Positions 1-13,746 of a stretch of 64,000 nt of DNA are shown in pieces. The DNA lies in contig BGZK01000089.1 of NCBI GenBank assembly GCA_005406025.1, positions 738,865-802,864 of the forward strand, read 5' to 3'. This DNA is from Eumeta japonica (lineage: Eukaryota > Arthropoda > Insecta > Lepidoptera > Psychidae). The first letter of the stretch is position 1, and each line of letters opens with the position of its first letter. The position numbers were made by a program, and so were the translations under genes. A model generated the notes under the pieces. It saw only the letters and a program-made list of their open reading frames with translations. It was not told the origin of the DNA and searched no databases.

Positions 1-1740
1 ATGATTTACCTGTATTATTTCCACTATCTTCTACTATTAATAAAATATTATTGTTTTTACTGTTTCTATTTGTGTTGTTTTCTTTCTTAATAAAATTGGT
101 TATTTTGGACTGTGGAAATGAATAAGAACTCTAAAATATCTTAAAATTAAATGTATCCCATCACTAAATAGATGCGATTTTGCTATATAACTATAGACGA
201 ATGAGGAAGTTATATATTCATTTTTAGGCTTTTGATGAAAATCATAGATTTTCAATAAACAGAGATTAGTGACAAACCTTTAATCTAAAAAGCGTAAGAT
301 ATATCTATATGACGTTTACAAACACACATATACATATACAAACAATGAACATAGTTACTTCACATCTAGTAACCTATGTTGTAGACACATATGCCATATG
401 AAATGTGTTACAGTACTCGTCAATTTTATTACGTTAATGCAGAAAGACATTCCGAGACTCGAGACCACGATCTTAATGGTTTAACCGTTATAATGGGAAA
501 CTAACGATATGCAATTTTTAGTAGAGCATAACATTTTCTGTCATTTTTAAAATAATCTACTTTCCGACACATTTTTGGGTTTGCAGTGATAAGAATGATT
601 CTTCAATTAATTTGTAACGAATGTTACACACCTATCATTTCATAATGTGTAACATGTACTCCACAGTAATGATGACAAATATGTCAATTTTTTGTTAGTT
701 ATTGACGCTGAAATTCAAAAATTACTTACAGTTTACACGTATTAAATTGCACATAACTATGATAAATTATTTTTTTTCCGAATGCGGTAGAACAAAAAGC
801 AGATTGTCTAAACGGTTTTTAAAACTAATCCGCTGTTGATGTTAGTAGCAATAAATATTGAAGAATTTGAATTTTATAAATGACTACACCTTTTCCGTTA
901 AACACTTCACCCAAGCAAAATACCGAGAATACATCCCATAAGCCGATTTCCGAATATATCTGCCACAGAAAAATAACAAAACCGTCTCGTAATATGGGGT
1001 GCTTTGAAACTCAACATAAATATTGATCCGACAATATCCGCGCAGCCGATATCCCGCTTTTAAAAGCTCAAAATATACGTTACATAATACATATTTTATA
1101 TCTGTGACGCAAGCGCACTTTCCGTTCGGCGGGTGAGGCCGCAAAGCTTCTAATTAAAATCTATTTATTGCGAGAACACGAAACAGCTTAGTACGAGAGA
1201 CCGTTTTAGGGAGCGGTACAACGACAGACTCGAGCTCTTTCGAGAGCTTAGAGGTATTCTAAAAATAGGCACTTCGTCGAGTTTAAATACGATAAAACAT
1301 TCAACACGAACCCATAAATCCGACTCCGCTGCGAAATCGCCCCCGGTAAAACGCCGTGCTGCCGGAGACAATGTAATTTGTTAGCAGCTATTTACGAGCC
1401 TACAAGTCTAGGCTCGTATAAATTACAGAGCGTTAGGGCTAATAATTAGCGTTTGGATTGAACAGATAGTAGTTACCGTTCATCCAGGGGATACGATTTT
1501 GCATTAAAATCTTGTTTTGTTTACGAGAAATACGTATTTGAACAAATAGCAGATCCGAAGTATTGCCATTTTAGAATGATTTGTGTAAAATACAAAAATA
1601 TAGACATACATATACTAGAAAATAAGCCCTAAGTTCCAATATAAACCATAAACGATTTTTTTTTTACGCTCAGAAAGAAGTATTTCTTAAAGGGGGCAAG
1701 AATTTTGCATATTTTAAGTATACTCTACATCTTCATATAA
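1..1740. other. No gene recognised
   Basis: AT-rich. A moderately GC-richer part (880-1440) holds an 86-codon minus-strand frame rich in Tyr, Cys and Arg with no recognised domain, and a short hairpin around 1396-1419 (ACGAGCCTA..TAGGCTCGT). Confidence 0.5.
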
Positions 1741-2608
1741 AAGAATAGACTGATGGCATATATCAACGCTCAGCCCAAACTTTGAGTCTAGAGGCTTGAA
1801 ATTTTGCACAGAGGTTTCTGTTACAACCTAAGCCAGGACTAAGAAAGGATTTTTGATTTTAAGAAACTAATTCTCAAGGGTATAAAAATAGTGAAACACT
1901 GTTGTATGGAAAATCGAAACCGTTAAGCTACAAATGTCAAACCCAACATTTTAGTTACTTATAGAAATAAATAAAATTAACTATATAAATTAATTAACTA
2001 ATAAAAAAAAGAATTAACCTTAAACGGGGTAAAACAAAGAATGAAATGCTGTATAGAAAATCGTAACCGCTGAAGTTATTGACAACAAAATTTAAATTTA
2101 AACAAATGAAAAATTACAACATGTATCATTTTGGGAAAAATAGCTCTAAGAGTGTGAAATAAGGATTGAAATATTTTATGCAAAATTAAAGATTCCAAAA
2201 ATTCTTTCAGTCATAGGAAGGTATGCCTTCGTGTGCGGGTATATGTCCAAGTAATACAGCCCAAATTTTATTTTGATCCTGCTAGCATTTACCACGTCTT
2301 CGTTCAAATAAAAACCGTGACCGATAGCAGAATCGGAATTGCATACAGGACGAGAGAGAATTGAAAGTGGAGATGGGATCCAAATTGAAAATGAGACCAA
2401 GGTCAAAATCGAGTTTGGGACCAAAATTAGAATCAGAATCATGGCCACGATCGGAATCCAGAATCAAAGAAATCGACATCGAAGGAATGACTAGGATCCC
2501 AATCAAGAACGGGACAGCGATCAAAATATTGATTTCGTGATGGGGCGATATTCAAAATGAAGAAATTCATTTTATATCTACGCGGGCGGAGACGCGGGCA
2601 AAAGCTAA
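1740..2608 (+). mobile_element. Degenerate Helitron-like repeat
   Basis: Ends ACGCGGGCAAAAGCTAA followed by T, a CTRR-type Helitron end. The block at 1780-1860 (CTAGAGGCTTGAAATTTTGCA) matches the 5' region of the 13160 Helitron. A purine-rich stretch of repeated 'GGGACCAAAATT/GGGATCCAAATT' words fills 2330-2530. The left boundary is approximate. Confidence 0.5.
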
Positions 2609-4307
2609 TAATTAAATAAAGTAGAGAAGTTATATTCAAGCTTTTCATTTTACGCCAAGACAACAACCTTCTAATGTTACTCTTATACTTTACTGCGTTC
2701 AGTTCGGCTCTAGCAGGCGGTACATGCACACGTTCTACTTTGACGTTTGTCGTTGAGAGTTCTTGATTTTATTTTCGAATGAAATATCTTACATCGCTCA
2801 GTACAGTCGATATGTGACATTTTTTGATGTTTTAATGATTTTATTATATTTTTATTCTTCAAAGCGCCTTGGATCGTGGTCGTCGTCGTGGGCCGACATC
2901 AGATTTATTTTGACAACATGAAGACAAATATTTATTTCATATACTATGCAAAATTTCAACAATAATTTTAAAAAAAGGAATAAATAAAATCTATTTAAAT
3001 TATACATGGATTATCTGCTTTCTGAATTATTATATTTACGCATAAAACGTCCTTGTAGACAAAAAGAAATTAATCGATTTAAATTAAAAGTAGAAATAAT
3101 CTCTATTTGAATTAGTTTTTCACTTTGTATCGTTTGTAAATTTACATTGTACTCTTCTATTTATCCGATTCACGATTAAAGATTACAAAAATGTGTCATT
3201 TATTTTAGTTAAATATTTATTTATTATCAATTACTGAATTTCCCCACTGTGCACATAAAATATAACCATCATTTATCTATCCCTACTAATTAAATAGTAC
3301 GGTTTTAACTCCTATTTTTGATGAAAACTGCAATTTACATTATTTTTTTTTCTTGAATTGCATCGCTTTAACATAAAGAACACTTTCTAGTAAGCCAACA
3401 GTCGCAATATCACTTTTATATTACACAGACTATGCCCTAAAAACAAAGAAATTTAAAATATCTTTATTCCATAGGTTATAAAATAACACCTGAAATAATT
3501 CGTAATTTATTGCGAATTAACACTTTACCGTTATTTTACTTTAAATGTGTACAAAACTACCTATATCCAGACTTTCGAAATGCAAAAATAGATGTACAAA
3601 AAAGGAGAAGATGCACAGCCGCGTGTTATATTCACGAAGAAAAATGGCTCAAAGTGTATTTTATGTCTCTGTCTCACATTTTACGATACTATTTTGCAGT
3701 GCCAAAGAAAAAGAAGGGAAGAAACATTATTTATCATATGATATTTCAACCGAAATATCATACATTAAGGTTCATTTTTAAATACATAGAGAACAAGTAA
3801 GGATCACTTTATCATTGGAAGACAATAAGTCTTATATTCTTACAATTTACATGTGCTGTTTTAAAACAAGGCATCAATGGAGTGGTATATTATTTTTATT
3901 GTTTATTATTTTTTTATTTATTGAAATCATGAAAAGAATTTTACAATATTTTTCTTCGAAAAAAGCTTAATATAATAATCACCTAAGATTAAAATAAATA
4001 AGAACTTTTAATTTCATAATGTTGGTGAAAATATACATGAAAAAGCTTGGTAATTTCTAGAGTGTACAGAATATAGTAATATGAAACTTTCTAATTATCT
4101 ATATAATAAAATAAAATGAAGAATCATTAAACATTAACATATTTTGATGTCAATAATACCTATACATAATTTGCTAAAAAACAATTTCAAATATAACAAA
4201 TATATCTATTTTATAATTTCTCTTTAGAAGTATTTTTTTTTAATTTGTATGAATATAAAACAAATAATAAATAAAAAAACCAAAAAGGAGTCTATTGTTA
4301 AGCGACC

Positions 4308-4374
4308 GAATAATGTGACAACGCAATAAATACGAGAACGCCGGTCTCGTATTTATTACGTCGTCACACTATTC
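4308..4374. repeat. Hairpin, 30-bp arms (4 mismatches)
   Basis: Arms 4308-4337 and 4345-4374, 7-base loop ACGCCGG; outer words GAATAATGTGACAACG and CGTCGTCACACTATTC. Confidence 0.93.
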
Positions 4375-4615
4375 GTCTTAGGTCTGTTTCTATTAAGTCG
4401 GTTTATATCTCGGCTTTTGATGCTACTTTAAATGAAGAAATACAAAATACTCATCGAATACTCATTATAATACATGATTGAACACCTATTATGAATAAAC
4501 CAAATTTTTCTTATCGAAAATAAGAAATACTATCCTTTTTACGTGTTATTTTTGCATTTTTTAACATAAAACTTCGACATCGGAACGGAAGGTGCGACGA
4601 AACGACACTGAATGT

Positions 4616-4649
4616 AATGAGTGCTAAACTGTATGTATTAGCACTCATT
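4616..4649. repeat. Perfect hairpin, 12-bp arms
   Basis: AATGAGTGCTAA (4616-4627) and TTAGCACTCATT (4638-4649), 10-base loop. Confidence 0.93.
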
Positions 4650-6619
4650 TACTGCGGCCGTTTATAAGATTTAATTTTTTTTTCTTAAAACAGTAAGCAA
4701 ATTAATAGCGGATAACTTTAAAGTTTTTCAGTCAATCGTACACTATCAGATTCATAATATTTTTAAATATCACGCAATTACGCGAGTGAGTAATACTTTC
4801 CAGTATCCAAGTTGTTTCGAAATAGCTAATTTGACTTGAAAAATCACAAGCGGAATGACAACGAAAACGGAGTCGCATATTTGGCACGGAGACATAAAAA
4901 TTAAAAAAAAAAAAAGAAAAACAACATTAAACCAGATGTGTGCTTCCGTAATGTAGTTTTTGTACGACAAACCCTCACCGCGTTAACGGGCTACGCGTCC
5001 TCGACGAATCCGCAGATATTACATTTTGTAGGCAGGCACTTTTTTTTTGGCAAAAAATTATATGAGTAATTAGTTATGAAACCAACATAATATGTTATAA
5101 TGGTCGTGTTTCCACACAGACGAAACACATAAATAATAAAGCGTTTTGGAATCGTGTTACCAGACCGATAAGTTCGTGTAATTACATAATAATGTAGCAC
5201 ATTGTGGAACTTTCATAATATTACACAAATATTGCGTCAATTCAAAATTGAATATATATATCAAATTCAAAAGTTGTTCATACAGTTTTTTTTTCGTTTT
5301 CGTTTATTCCACGTTACTAGAACTTTTCTTCTTATCTTTTATTTATTTTTTAATAAATTCTAGATCATCCGCCAATTAGTATTTAACTTAAAAGTTCAAA
5401 GAGAAAACTATAAACTTTTCAAAGGTTAAGATAACAAAAATCGGTTCAATTCATATGGAAAAAATCAATATAGAAATTGACAATGAGCACATCCCACTTG
5501 AATAATGAAAGAACTATACCAAAACGAAACGTGAATTATAATCACATAGATTTATAGTAGATTCTTAGAGAAACCGGATAAGGAAACCTCGGTCCAAAAG
5601 GTGACTATTTGCATACCACAATATACGGAATTACTGAAAATAAATTAATTTCAAATGGAAATTCAAATATTGGAAATAAAAAAGAAATCAAATTTAAATT
5701 CACGATATATCATTTTTATTCCATGAATAATGTTAATCGATAAATTTCATATATGTATACGCATACATTCGTACTCTTCAATAATCAGGATCGTAATATG
5801 CAAAGTGTGCGCGAGAGACGTGATTATCAATTCTGCTTACGTGTAACAAATTTTAATACAAAGGATTTCAGCTTCGTTCGACAGAGAACCTTAAACATTG
5901 GGAAAGTCATTCATTAGAAAATGCGGTTATGAAAATTGGCCGACTATAAAAATATAAACTTTTTTAGTTTCTATCAGTATGAGCGTTTTTTATACAATTT
6001 TACATTCGTTCGTCGTACAAGAAACGACATAACGAATTAAGTCTAAAAAGCTAAATATCGATACGTACCTACTGTCAATTGTGAAATCAGATCAACAAAT
6101 AACGTAGTGAATATATTTTGAACCTATAATATATACAACTCTTGTATATAAATAAAAGTGTAGTCGAATTGTTTTTATATTACATTCTTTACTTATAAGG
6201 GCAATCAAAATGTGTTTTAAATTGCCAATTACACAGAAAGGGTACTTGAGATGTATGCAAAACTTAGTTTTGCAAAAAAGAATAGTGCAAAAAAAACTTT
6301 AATATTTTAAATTTTGCATTTTTTCAAACGATTTCAATTTTAATTTCATTTTTTGTGTCATACATCGAGGTCGTTTGCATTTTTCATCAACTGAATAATG
6401 TTCATTGAACAGTTTCAATCTAGCATTCTATTCTTTTAAGCATAAAAATTCAATTTCCATATGTTTGTAGTCGCAAAACTCGGAAAACAGTCGGTCGATT
6501 ACCTTGAAATTTTGACCAACGTTATATTCGAATATGTATGTGATTTCATAATACTTACTAGAATTTTTTCCCGACTTCGTGTATTTCTACAATTGAATTA
6601 GACACATTGTAACATTTTT

Positions 6620-6890
6620 TTCATTCATAGGAAGCTACATAGTCCCTGAGTAATACAGTCTATATTTTATTTTGATACTACGTCTAAATAGGTACCGTAA
6701 CTGATAGCGGTATCGGAATTAAAAGCGGGAACCAGGACAGAAATTGAGAAACGGACCGGTACCTAAATTAAGTGTAAGACAGGAATTAATATCAAGAGCG
6801 TGATGGAATAGAAGTCAGTTCGGATTGACAGCAAGATTGATCAAAATAAAAGGTGAGGAAATATATTGTATACATGCGGACGAAGCAGTG
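6620..6890 (+). repeat. Second copy of the 2.2-2.6 kb repeat
   Basis: Shares with 2205-2600 the ordered words CATAGGAAG, AAGTAATACAGCC/GAGTAATACAGTC, ATTTTATTTTGAT, ACCG..ACTGATAGC..ATCGGAATT and a GCGGACGAAG-like end. Same orientation, more eroded. Confidence 0.65.
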
Positions 6891-7254
6891 GATGGAATGT
6901 GTATTTATAGAAAGCACATAATACAATTCAACATTTTAAATATCGGTCATCCACCTTGTAAATAACAACGAAAATAATTGTAATTTCAAATGTTAATTAA
7001 CATTTAGACCGTTACAGAAAATACCGTTTAGTTTCTCTTCGTACCACAAATCAGTGATGAACAAACAAACAAGTTCGTTTTCATCGATTCACGCTCCGTG
7101 CTAACAAAGTTATGCCAAAGTTGGCGCGTAAACAACGGCGTTGGCTGTCTATTCGCATTTTACGAATCACAGTAAGTACCCTTTTAGGTAATATTAGACC
7201 TTCGATAGGGCGACGATGCGCCGAGCGCGCTCTCACATCGAAGATAACGTGAGG

Positions 7255-7855
7255 TGTGTTCGATACACAGAACGGGGGATGATTCTAGAATTTTGTGATT
7301 CAATGTCTCAGTTCGATACATAGAACGGGGGAATGATTCTCGAATTTTACGATTAAATGTCTTAGTTTGATATAGAACGGGGGATGACTCTAATGTTGTG
7401 ATTTAATGTCTCAATAAGACATATACATAGAATGCAGGGACGTTTCTCAAATTTTGTTATCGATGTCTCAGTTTGATATACAGTACAGGGGAACGAGTCT
7501 CGAATTTTGTGATTCAATGTCTCAGTTCGATACATAGAACGGGGGGATGATTCTAAAATTTTGTGATCCAATATCTCAATTCGATCCATAGAATGGGGAA
7601 TAATTCTCGAATTTTGCGATTCAATGTCTCAGTTTGATACATAGAACGAGGGGATGACTCGAATTTTGTAATTCAATGTCTCAGCAATACATAGAATAGG
7701 AAGACGAGTCTCCAATTTTGTGATTTAATGTCTCAATTTGACACAGAATGGAAGGACGATTCTCGAACATTGTTATTCAATATCTTAGTGCGATACCTAG
7801 AATGGGAGGATGATTTTCTGATTATGTGATTCAATGTTTCACATGACATAAACAA
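7255..7855. repeat. 54-bp minisatellite, about 11 copies
   Basis: Tandem units of about 54 bases containing GATACATAGAACGGGGG, GATTCTCGAATTTTGTGATT and CAATGTCTCAGTT. Units diverge by substitutions and small indels, more so to the right. Confidence 0.95.
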
Positions 7856-10800
7856 TAGAATATCTAACAAAAAACACTAATCCGTATTCTCGGATGTCTC
7901 ATACTTTACTTCGTAGTTATTACGTAGGTAGGTATGTTGAATACGTTTACTTAATTTTTTATTGTGTCAGATGATACGAGCATTATTCCGGGGTCCGTTT
8001 ACTTGCGTACGTGCCGCGTTTCATGTGCACTGGGAGATGTTGCATCCGAGTCGCGAAGAGGCGACGCCGTTTGAATATTCATTCTTAAACTTGTAGTGCA
8101 AGACAATTCCTTACAAAGGACTGTTGGAAGGAACTACTTTGTATTCGCACACCGACTGTTAAATGTATAAAAAGTGAGATGTCGTTGTGTGTCCGTAAAT
8201 CGCACACGCATATATACAACTAAACAGTTTGATAATTCTGCACACGTGTATGCATCAAGGAAGTAGAACATGTAGGATACGTAACCATTACGCTTTATTG
8301 GCAAAGATGCGATCGATGGTTAAATGCATGCAAAAATAATTTCACTCGAGTGGTTTTAATTAATTAAATAGAATCAATAAGTCTAAGGAGGCTATACATA
8401 TATAATGAGCGCAATTTTTACATGCGAAAAAGTGGATGACTTTTTCTTTTAAATTTTATGTTTAAGGAGAGAGACATTGTAAGGCTAACTACTGGATCAA
8501 TTTACATAGGAGTTTATGTGGTTTTATGAAGATTACTTATCCTATCTATTAACTACCTTCACACTACTGAATTTTATACTGTTATCTCGGCGATGTGGAC
8601 TTAATCGGATGACAATTTTCCTCTCAACCACAGAACATCAATAAATCAAGAACGGATAAGACACTTTTCAAAACTGTCTCCAGGAAGAATGAGCTGAATC
8701 GACAAACATACATTTTGCCCGATCACGCCAATACAATAACATTATAGAAATCAAACCATTGTCAACTCGATATGGAGGAGATATGTATGAAAATGCGTAC
8801 CTCGTCACCGCAGTAGAATGCGACGAATTGATAAGGATGTGTCAATGACAACCTTTTCTCAATTTTGTCATATTCAAGTAAATACGCTCACGAGATACAT
8901 GAAACACTACATCGAGCCATTTGTCTCTACACAGACTAAACTTTTCATAGATATATGGCGCAACGCCTAAAGTATCGTTTCGTGACACTGTGCCAATGTC
9001 TAGTTTCACATATTTGGCAAAAAAATAAACTAGTCATTCGTGACTCTTCCGTGCGATCGAATCATGCCGTATCTTCCTCGTCCTACCTGCCCCGCATAAT
9101 ACAGCGTGCGGCGTTACGCACGCCATTAGCTGACGTAATTTTACGTCACGACGATACAGGCTACATCTTTTTTTAAGTTAGCATAATTGCCGGTCGCCTC
9201 CCGCGGTGCCGCGCAGGGGCTGGGCGTGCACGTCCGGGCGGGTCGTCGGCCGCGACGGCGCGCCGCCGCAACGTCTGGCGCTAGTAGATTCGTTTGCGCA
9301 AATTGCTTTGAGTTTAAACCGATAGCGGTGCCGTACCTATACCTAAGTCGAGGAACTTTAGATTTCCATGAGATAATTATATAAGAAGTTCAGTTTCATA
9401 TAAAGCTTTAGGAATTACGAATAAGCGCAAAAAATGTAATATAATTCCATTTTGTACTTATTTTTTTATTATATTACAAATAATTACAATGAATATTCAT
9501 TTATATTTAGTATAGCGACAAGACCCAGATCACATGAAAGCGATTTTTGAAATTTGAAAGATCTGAACAGGTCGTTAATACCCGCACAAACAAGATTATA
9601 GGAGATTCGAAGCTGTCCTGGGTCTAGTATCGACACGATAAGTTTGACACTTTCTGACTGCGACTGACATGAGAAAATAAGACAAATCTTTTTAGCACCA
9701 TCATATTTTTACAAATACTAAGCGTAACATGCGTCATTACTATCATACAAATACAAGTATAGAAAAATGTATGAAAACTCATTTCTAACGCGCCGAGCGG
9801 ACAGAAAAGTTGTATGGAAATCCATTTATAAAGTGCAGTTAAAAATAGATTTTCATAAATTGAAAAATAATCTACTGAAATGCCAAAATCAAAACATTAT
9901 CTTGAAATATAAATAAATGACGCTGACCAGTAGCATTTTCTGTACATTAATTGATTCTAGATACAAATAGAAAATATTTCAATTCCATTATCTAAATCGA
10001 CAAGATTGAGATATTAAAAAAAAAAACCAAAATACCCATACATTTACTTATAAAGACTTCAAATACTCATTTTCCACTTCCTCCGTGTTCATAAGTTGAA
10101 GTAGCGTGTGTCACGAACATCTTGCGAGTCACCTACAACTCGCGCAGATTTACGTAAGCCTACGCGAACGCCGCACGCATCATCACGTATCCGACTTTCT
10201 CCCGTTATCCAACGCGCTAACGCAAATAACTCTACATCAGCCGTCCATCAATTCGAAAGGTTAAGAAGAAATTCCAGGTATTTGTTCGGTCTTGATGTAT
10301 ATGTCCTTTTAGAAATATTCATCTATCGCTAGAAGACTTCGCAAAAAATTAACAAATGGGTTATTTCGCTTCTCACTCGTACACGCCGTCGCAACATTCG
10401 CACTTCAGCGATTATATGTGAAGAGTGAACCGTTAACAGGCGAACGCATTAAAATACGTCTATTCTCGGCCTACCTCTAGCGTTTTAGTGATCAAATACC
10501 GATCGCAATGTAAGCGATTTCTACTCACTGTTCTTTTTATCGACGTCTAGTCGTTTACTCGCTCGCTTCGCTGTGTGTAAATTAGAATTTAGTAATGATT
10601 GTTTTCGATTCCTATCCTGATGTCGATTGGTCTTTCCTCAGACATTACTGCTATTTTTTGGTATTCATATATTTAATTATTTTTCATACAAAAGTATTCC
10701 ACCTAATGTTCCAGGAGACAATTTACTATCATTTAAAATATGATTAAAATCCGTTCAGCTACTTCAGAGATTAACTCGAAAAACTAACAGACAAACACAA

Positions 10801-11769
10801 AATTTCATGTCATTTTGTGTATAAATTGTCTTACACCGTCAAACGTCAAAATATTAACGGATGGTTAAATAATTTCAATTCAACTTGTAATAATGTAAGA
10901 TACAAAAGATCTCTCCCTTAAATTTTAGCTTCTTTAGCATATATCAAAATAATATACCAAGAGTTTATTGAAATTTTCAGATACCTATCTACTAAATAAC
11001 AGAATAAGTTGTGTGTGGAGGACGATGAGTGTTAAAACTACAATGATGTGGGAAACGACATCAATTTTGCTTTGTTACGGCTAATACGTTAGGAGCTTAT
11101 CATTTATATCTTATCGTATTCCGTTTATGTCAAAGTCACGAATTGGAAATTTTGGTAGTGGGGATTTAGATTGTATTGCAAAAATACGAATTAAAGTGAT
11201 CTTTGATGTCCCGATTCTTTATGTTATTGACTTTCAATTTGTCAGTTGCTATTACACGATTTATTTCTTTTTATAATAAAAAAAAAATCGAAGATACCTC
11301 TTTTAAAACAGAGATTTACATTTTGCATTGAAATGGAATTAATTTAAGTCTCCAGATTTTCTACGTAGATTACTTTATACAAACACTTCAAAGTGCAAGT
11401 TCGATTTTTTGAAATTAATACTGTTTTATTTTAACCAAAAAAAATCTTTTGTCGCATTCAAACTTCAAAAATAAGCAACACGAGAATTCTAGTATGCAAT
11501 ACCACAGCGTGCACGGGTACGGGACGCTATGCTCTACGTCAAATTAATATTATAAGTGAATCAGTCACCTTCAACACCACATAAAACATATATATTTTTT
11601 ACATATTCAAATAAAACAGCGTTTTCATCAAATGCTCTGGGCTCAGTGGCGATCTAAACGTGACTAAGCGGTCACATGGGCGCTAAATTCACGAATCAAA
11701 CTAAATTTAGACTTAGATAGGGAAAATTTTACAAGTTTTGTTTTCTTTTCATTAAGCAGAAGATTATTA
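7856..11769. other. Non-coding stretch with GC-richer patches
   Basis: Patches at 8000-8110, 9050-9310 and 10100-10580 are richer in CpG than the surroundings and may be regulatory. No exon with splice sites and a recognisable product was found. Confidence 0.4.
9100..9310. promoter_or_regulatory. GC-rich island with paired CRE-like half sites
   Basis: GCGTGCG..CGCACGC (9104-9123) and TGACGTAATTTTACGTCA (9131-9148), two CRE-like halves facing each other, precede a very GC-rich stretch at 9190-9290. This looks like a promoter or enhancer. No adjoining coding exon was recognised on either strand. Confidence 0.35.
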
Positions 11770-12260
11770 ATACTAAACCACTCAACCATTTCAGAGATTG
11801 TACTGTTTACTTAGTCAAAAGCTGGTTGATGCCTAACAATCTTAAAAAGTAAGGAGGTATCACCAGCAAACAATACGATCCCATGACCATTCTTAACGAG
11901 GTAGATCATTTATGTACACTAGGAATAGAAATGGTCCAAGAACTGAACCCTGTGGCACGCCCATATTGACTACAGATCCTGACGACCTCTCACCATTAAT
12001 GTCAACCCTTTGAATTTTATCACTTAGATAAGACTCTAAAAGTCCAAGGGATCGACCCGTGACGCCATGATGATGTAGTTTCCTGATCAATGTGTCATGA
12101 TGAACGCAGTCAAATGCCTTGCATAAATAACAGAAAATACCAATCGCCTCCTTTGAATCCTTCCAGACATCAAAATCTGCTGAATAAGCTCGACACCGGC
12201 TTTGGTTGTTAAGCGACCCTTTGTGAAACCAAATTCAAACCGTTACGTTTATCAATCCTC
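11770..12260 (-). mobile_element. Jockey/CR1-like LINE reverse transcriptase fragment
   Basis: Reading left, FGFTKGR is followed (after a frameshift) by LCKAFDCVHHDTLIRKLHHH, then GVPQGSVLGPFLFLVYINDL and a degraded catalytic box read as LFAGDTSLLFK where FADD is expected, then EWFSINNLLLNEKKTK. It is a 5'- and 3'-truncated copy with frameshifts and is not functional. Confidence 0.9.
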
Positions 12261-12586
12261 AATTCGACATTACAATCGGCAATTGTATTTATGCACAGAT
12301 ATCAGCTTTAGAAGATATAATTACGATTACTTTGGATAAATAACTTAATATGATGTAAAGTAGATACATACTATAATTTATAATACGTTTTTCTTATTTA
12401 TTTTTCGTGATTCTGTATGTTAACCAAGGCCGAATTAAAAATCTAAAGTCGGTAGAGTAATCATTAGTCGGCTGATTTATAATTACAGCCTATTGCGCAC
12501 GCGTCACATTCCACTCATTCAAATCGGAAATGCCGCAAAATTTAAACCTAAAATTAAGCAAAACTTGTTCCTTAACACGCTTTCAT

Positions 12587-12915
12587 AAGCTTGGGTTGTA
12601 ACTATGTATGTAATGGAATCTTTGAGCTTAATTTTCACAGGTTTCTAGAAGTCTGATCAACTTGAAACTTTGCATACGTATCAAGGACCAATCACAATGC
12701 AATAATTTGATAACAGTTTCCCATTATCCTTATTAGGACCGCCAAGATTAATATAAGCTTGGGTTGTATGTATCTATGTATGTAAAGGAATCTTTGAGCA
12801 TAATTTTGACCAATTTCAAGAAGTCTGATCAATTTGAAACTTTGCGTACGTATCAAGGAGCAATGACAATACAATAATTTGATAAGTTTATCCTCTTATC
12901 CTAATCAGGATCGCC
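12587..12915. repeat. Tandem duplication, 168-bp unit, 2 copies
   Basis: Both copies (starting 12587 and 12755) carry AAGCTTGGGTTGTA, GGAATCTTTGAGC, AGAAGTCTGATCAA and TACGTATCAAGGA in order, with about 10-15% divergence. Confidence 0.9.
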
Positions 12916-12961
12916 AGGATCGAATAATTTCGTTACGTATCGTCTGCGTGAGAGCAAGTGG

Positions 12962-13021
12962 CTTATTACTTTTACTAAATTCTATTACTGTTTTGTAATA
13001 GAATTTAGTAACAGTAATAAG
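12962..13021. repeat. Hairpin, 27-bp arms (1 mismatch)
   Basis: CTTATTACTTTTACTAAATT and seven further bases pair with 12995-13021; the loop is TGTTTT. Confidence 0.95.
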
Positions 13022-13159
13022 CATTATTAATAATTCAACTATTGTTGTATTGTTAAAAATTACAAATTTTTACCAATCAACGGAACTAAAAATTGAAAAA
13101 TAAATATAGTTTAAAAAAACACGCTTTTAAAGCACATTAAACTAAAAAGTGAAATATAA

Positions 13160-13195
<36 letters not shown>

Positions 13196-13746
13196 AGATT
13201 TCCACCCATATATTGACTCATCACGATATCTCAGGAACCATAAGACCTAGAGACTTGAAATTTGGTAGGAATATTCCTTTCGGCGAGTAGAGGTCAGCTA
13301 AGAACCGATTTTACGAAATTCCCCGCAAGTTGCAGCGTAAAAAAAAAAATAACATTTTCAAGTTATCGTTCTCATAGGTATAAAACTTGGCCAGAATATT
13401 CTTTTTAGCATGCTTGAATTTACTAAATACGAATTCCATGACCATCCACCCTCAGAGGGCTGTGCGGGGGAGTCAAAAATTCGAAAAATTTGTGTCTTTC
13501 AATCTATAGCGGCTATAACTGTGAAACTTGGCCAGAATATTTTTATTGGCATGTTAGATTTCACAAAGAGAGAATTTTATAACATTCCACCCCCAGATGG
13601 CTGTGCGGGAGTATTCAAAATTTTTAAAATTTGTATCTCCCAATCTATAGCTCCTACAACTTTGAATATTTTTTTCTGGTGTGTTCGAATTTACCAAGAA
13701 AGCGATAAACGAAGTCCACGCGGACGGAGTTGCGAGCAACAGCTAG
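13160..13746 (+). mobile_element. Non-autonomous Helitron nested in the foldback element
   Basis: Begins TCTATAT after a host A and ends CAACAGCTAG before a host T, the canonical Helitron A|TC...CTRR|T arrangement without target duplication. Short hairpins (GTCC-GGAC at 13714-13725, GTTGCGAGCAAC at 13729-13740) precede the CTAG end. Inside are a (TA)n tract and two diverged tandem units each containing 'AACTTGGCCAGAATATT' and 'GGCTGTGCGGG'. The uninterrupted other foldback arm gives the empty site. Confidence 0.88.
13162..13193. repeat. (TA)n microsatellite
   Basis: About 16 uninterrupted TA units at the 5' end of the Helitron. Confidence 0.97.

Larger units (their letters stand above)
2610..6620. 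other. AT-rich, no gene recognised
   Basis: Holds only the two hairpins near 4308 and 4616. Short open frames (for example 3510-3800) have no domain signature and AT-driven composition. Confidence 0.5.

Noticed and set aside
884..1144. 86-codon minus-strand ORF as a gene
   Set aside because: No domain, no splice context; composition fits chance in a slightly GC-richer patch.
7255..7855. CRISPR-like array
   Set aside because: The whole 54-base unit is repeated, with no unique spacers; a eukaryotic minisatellite.
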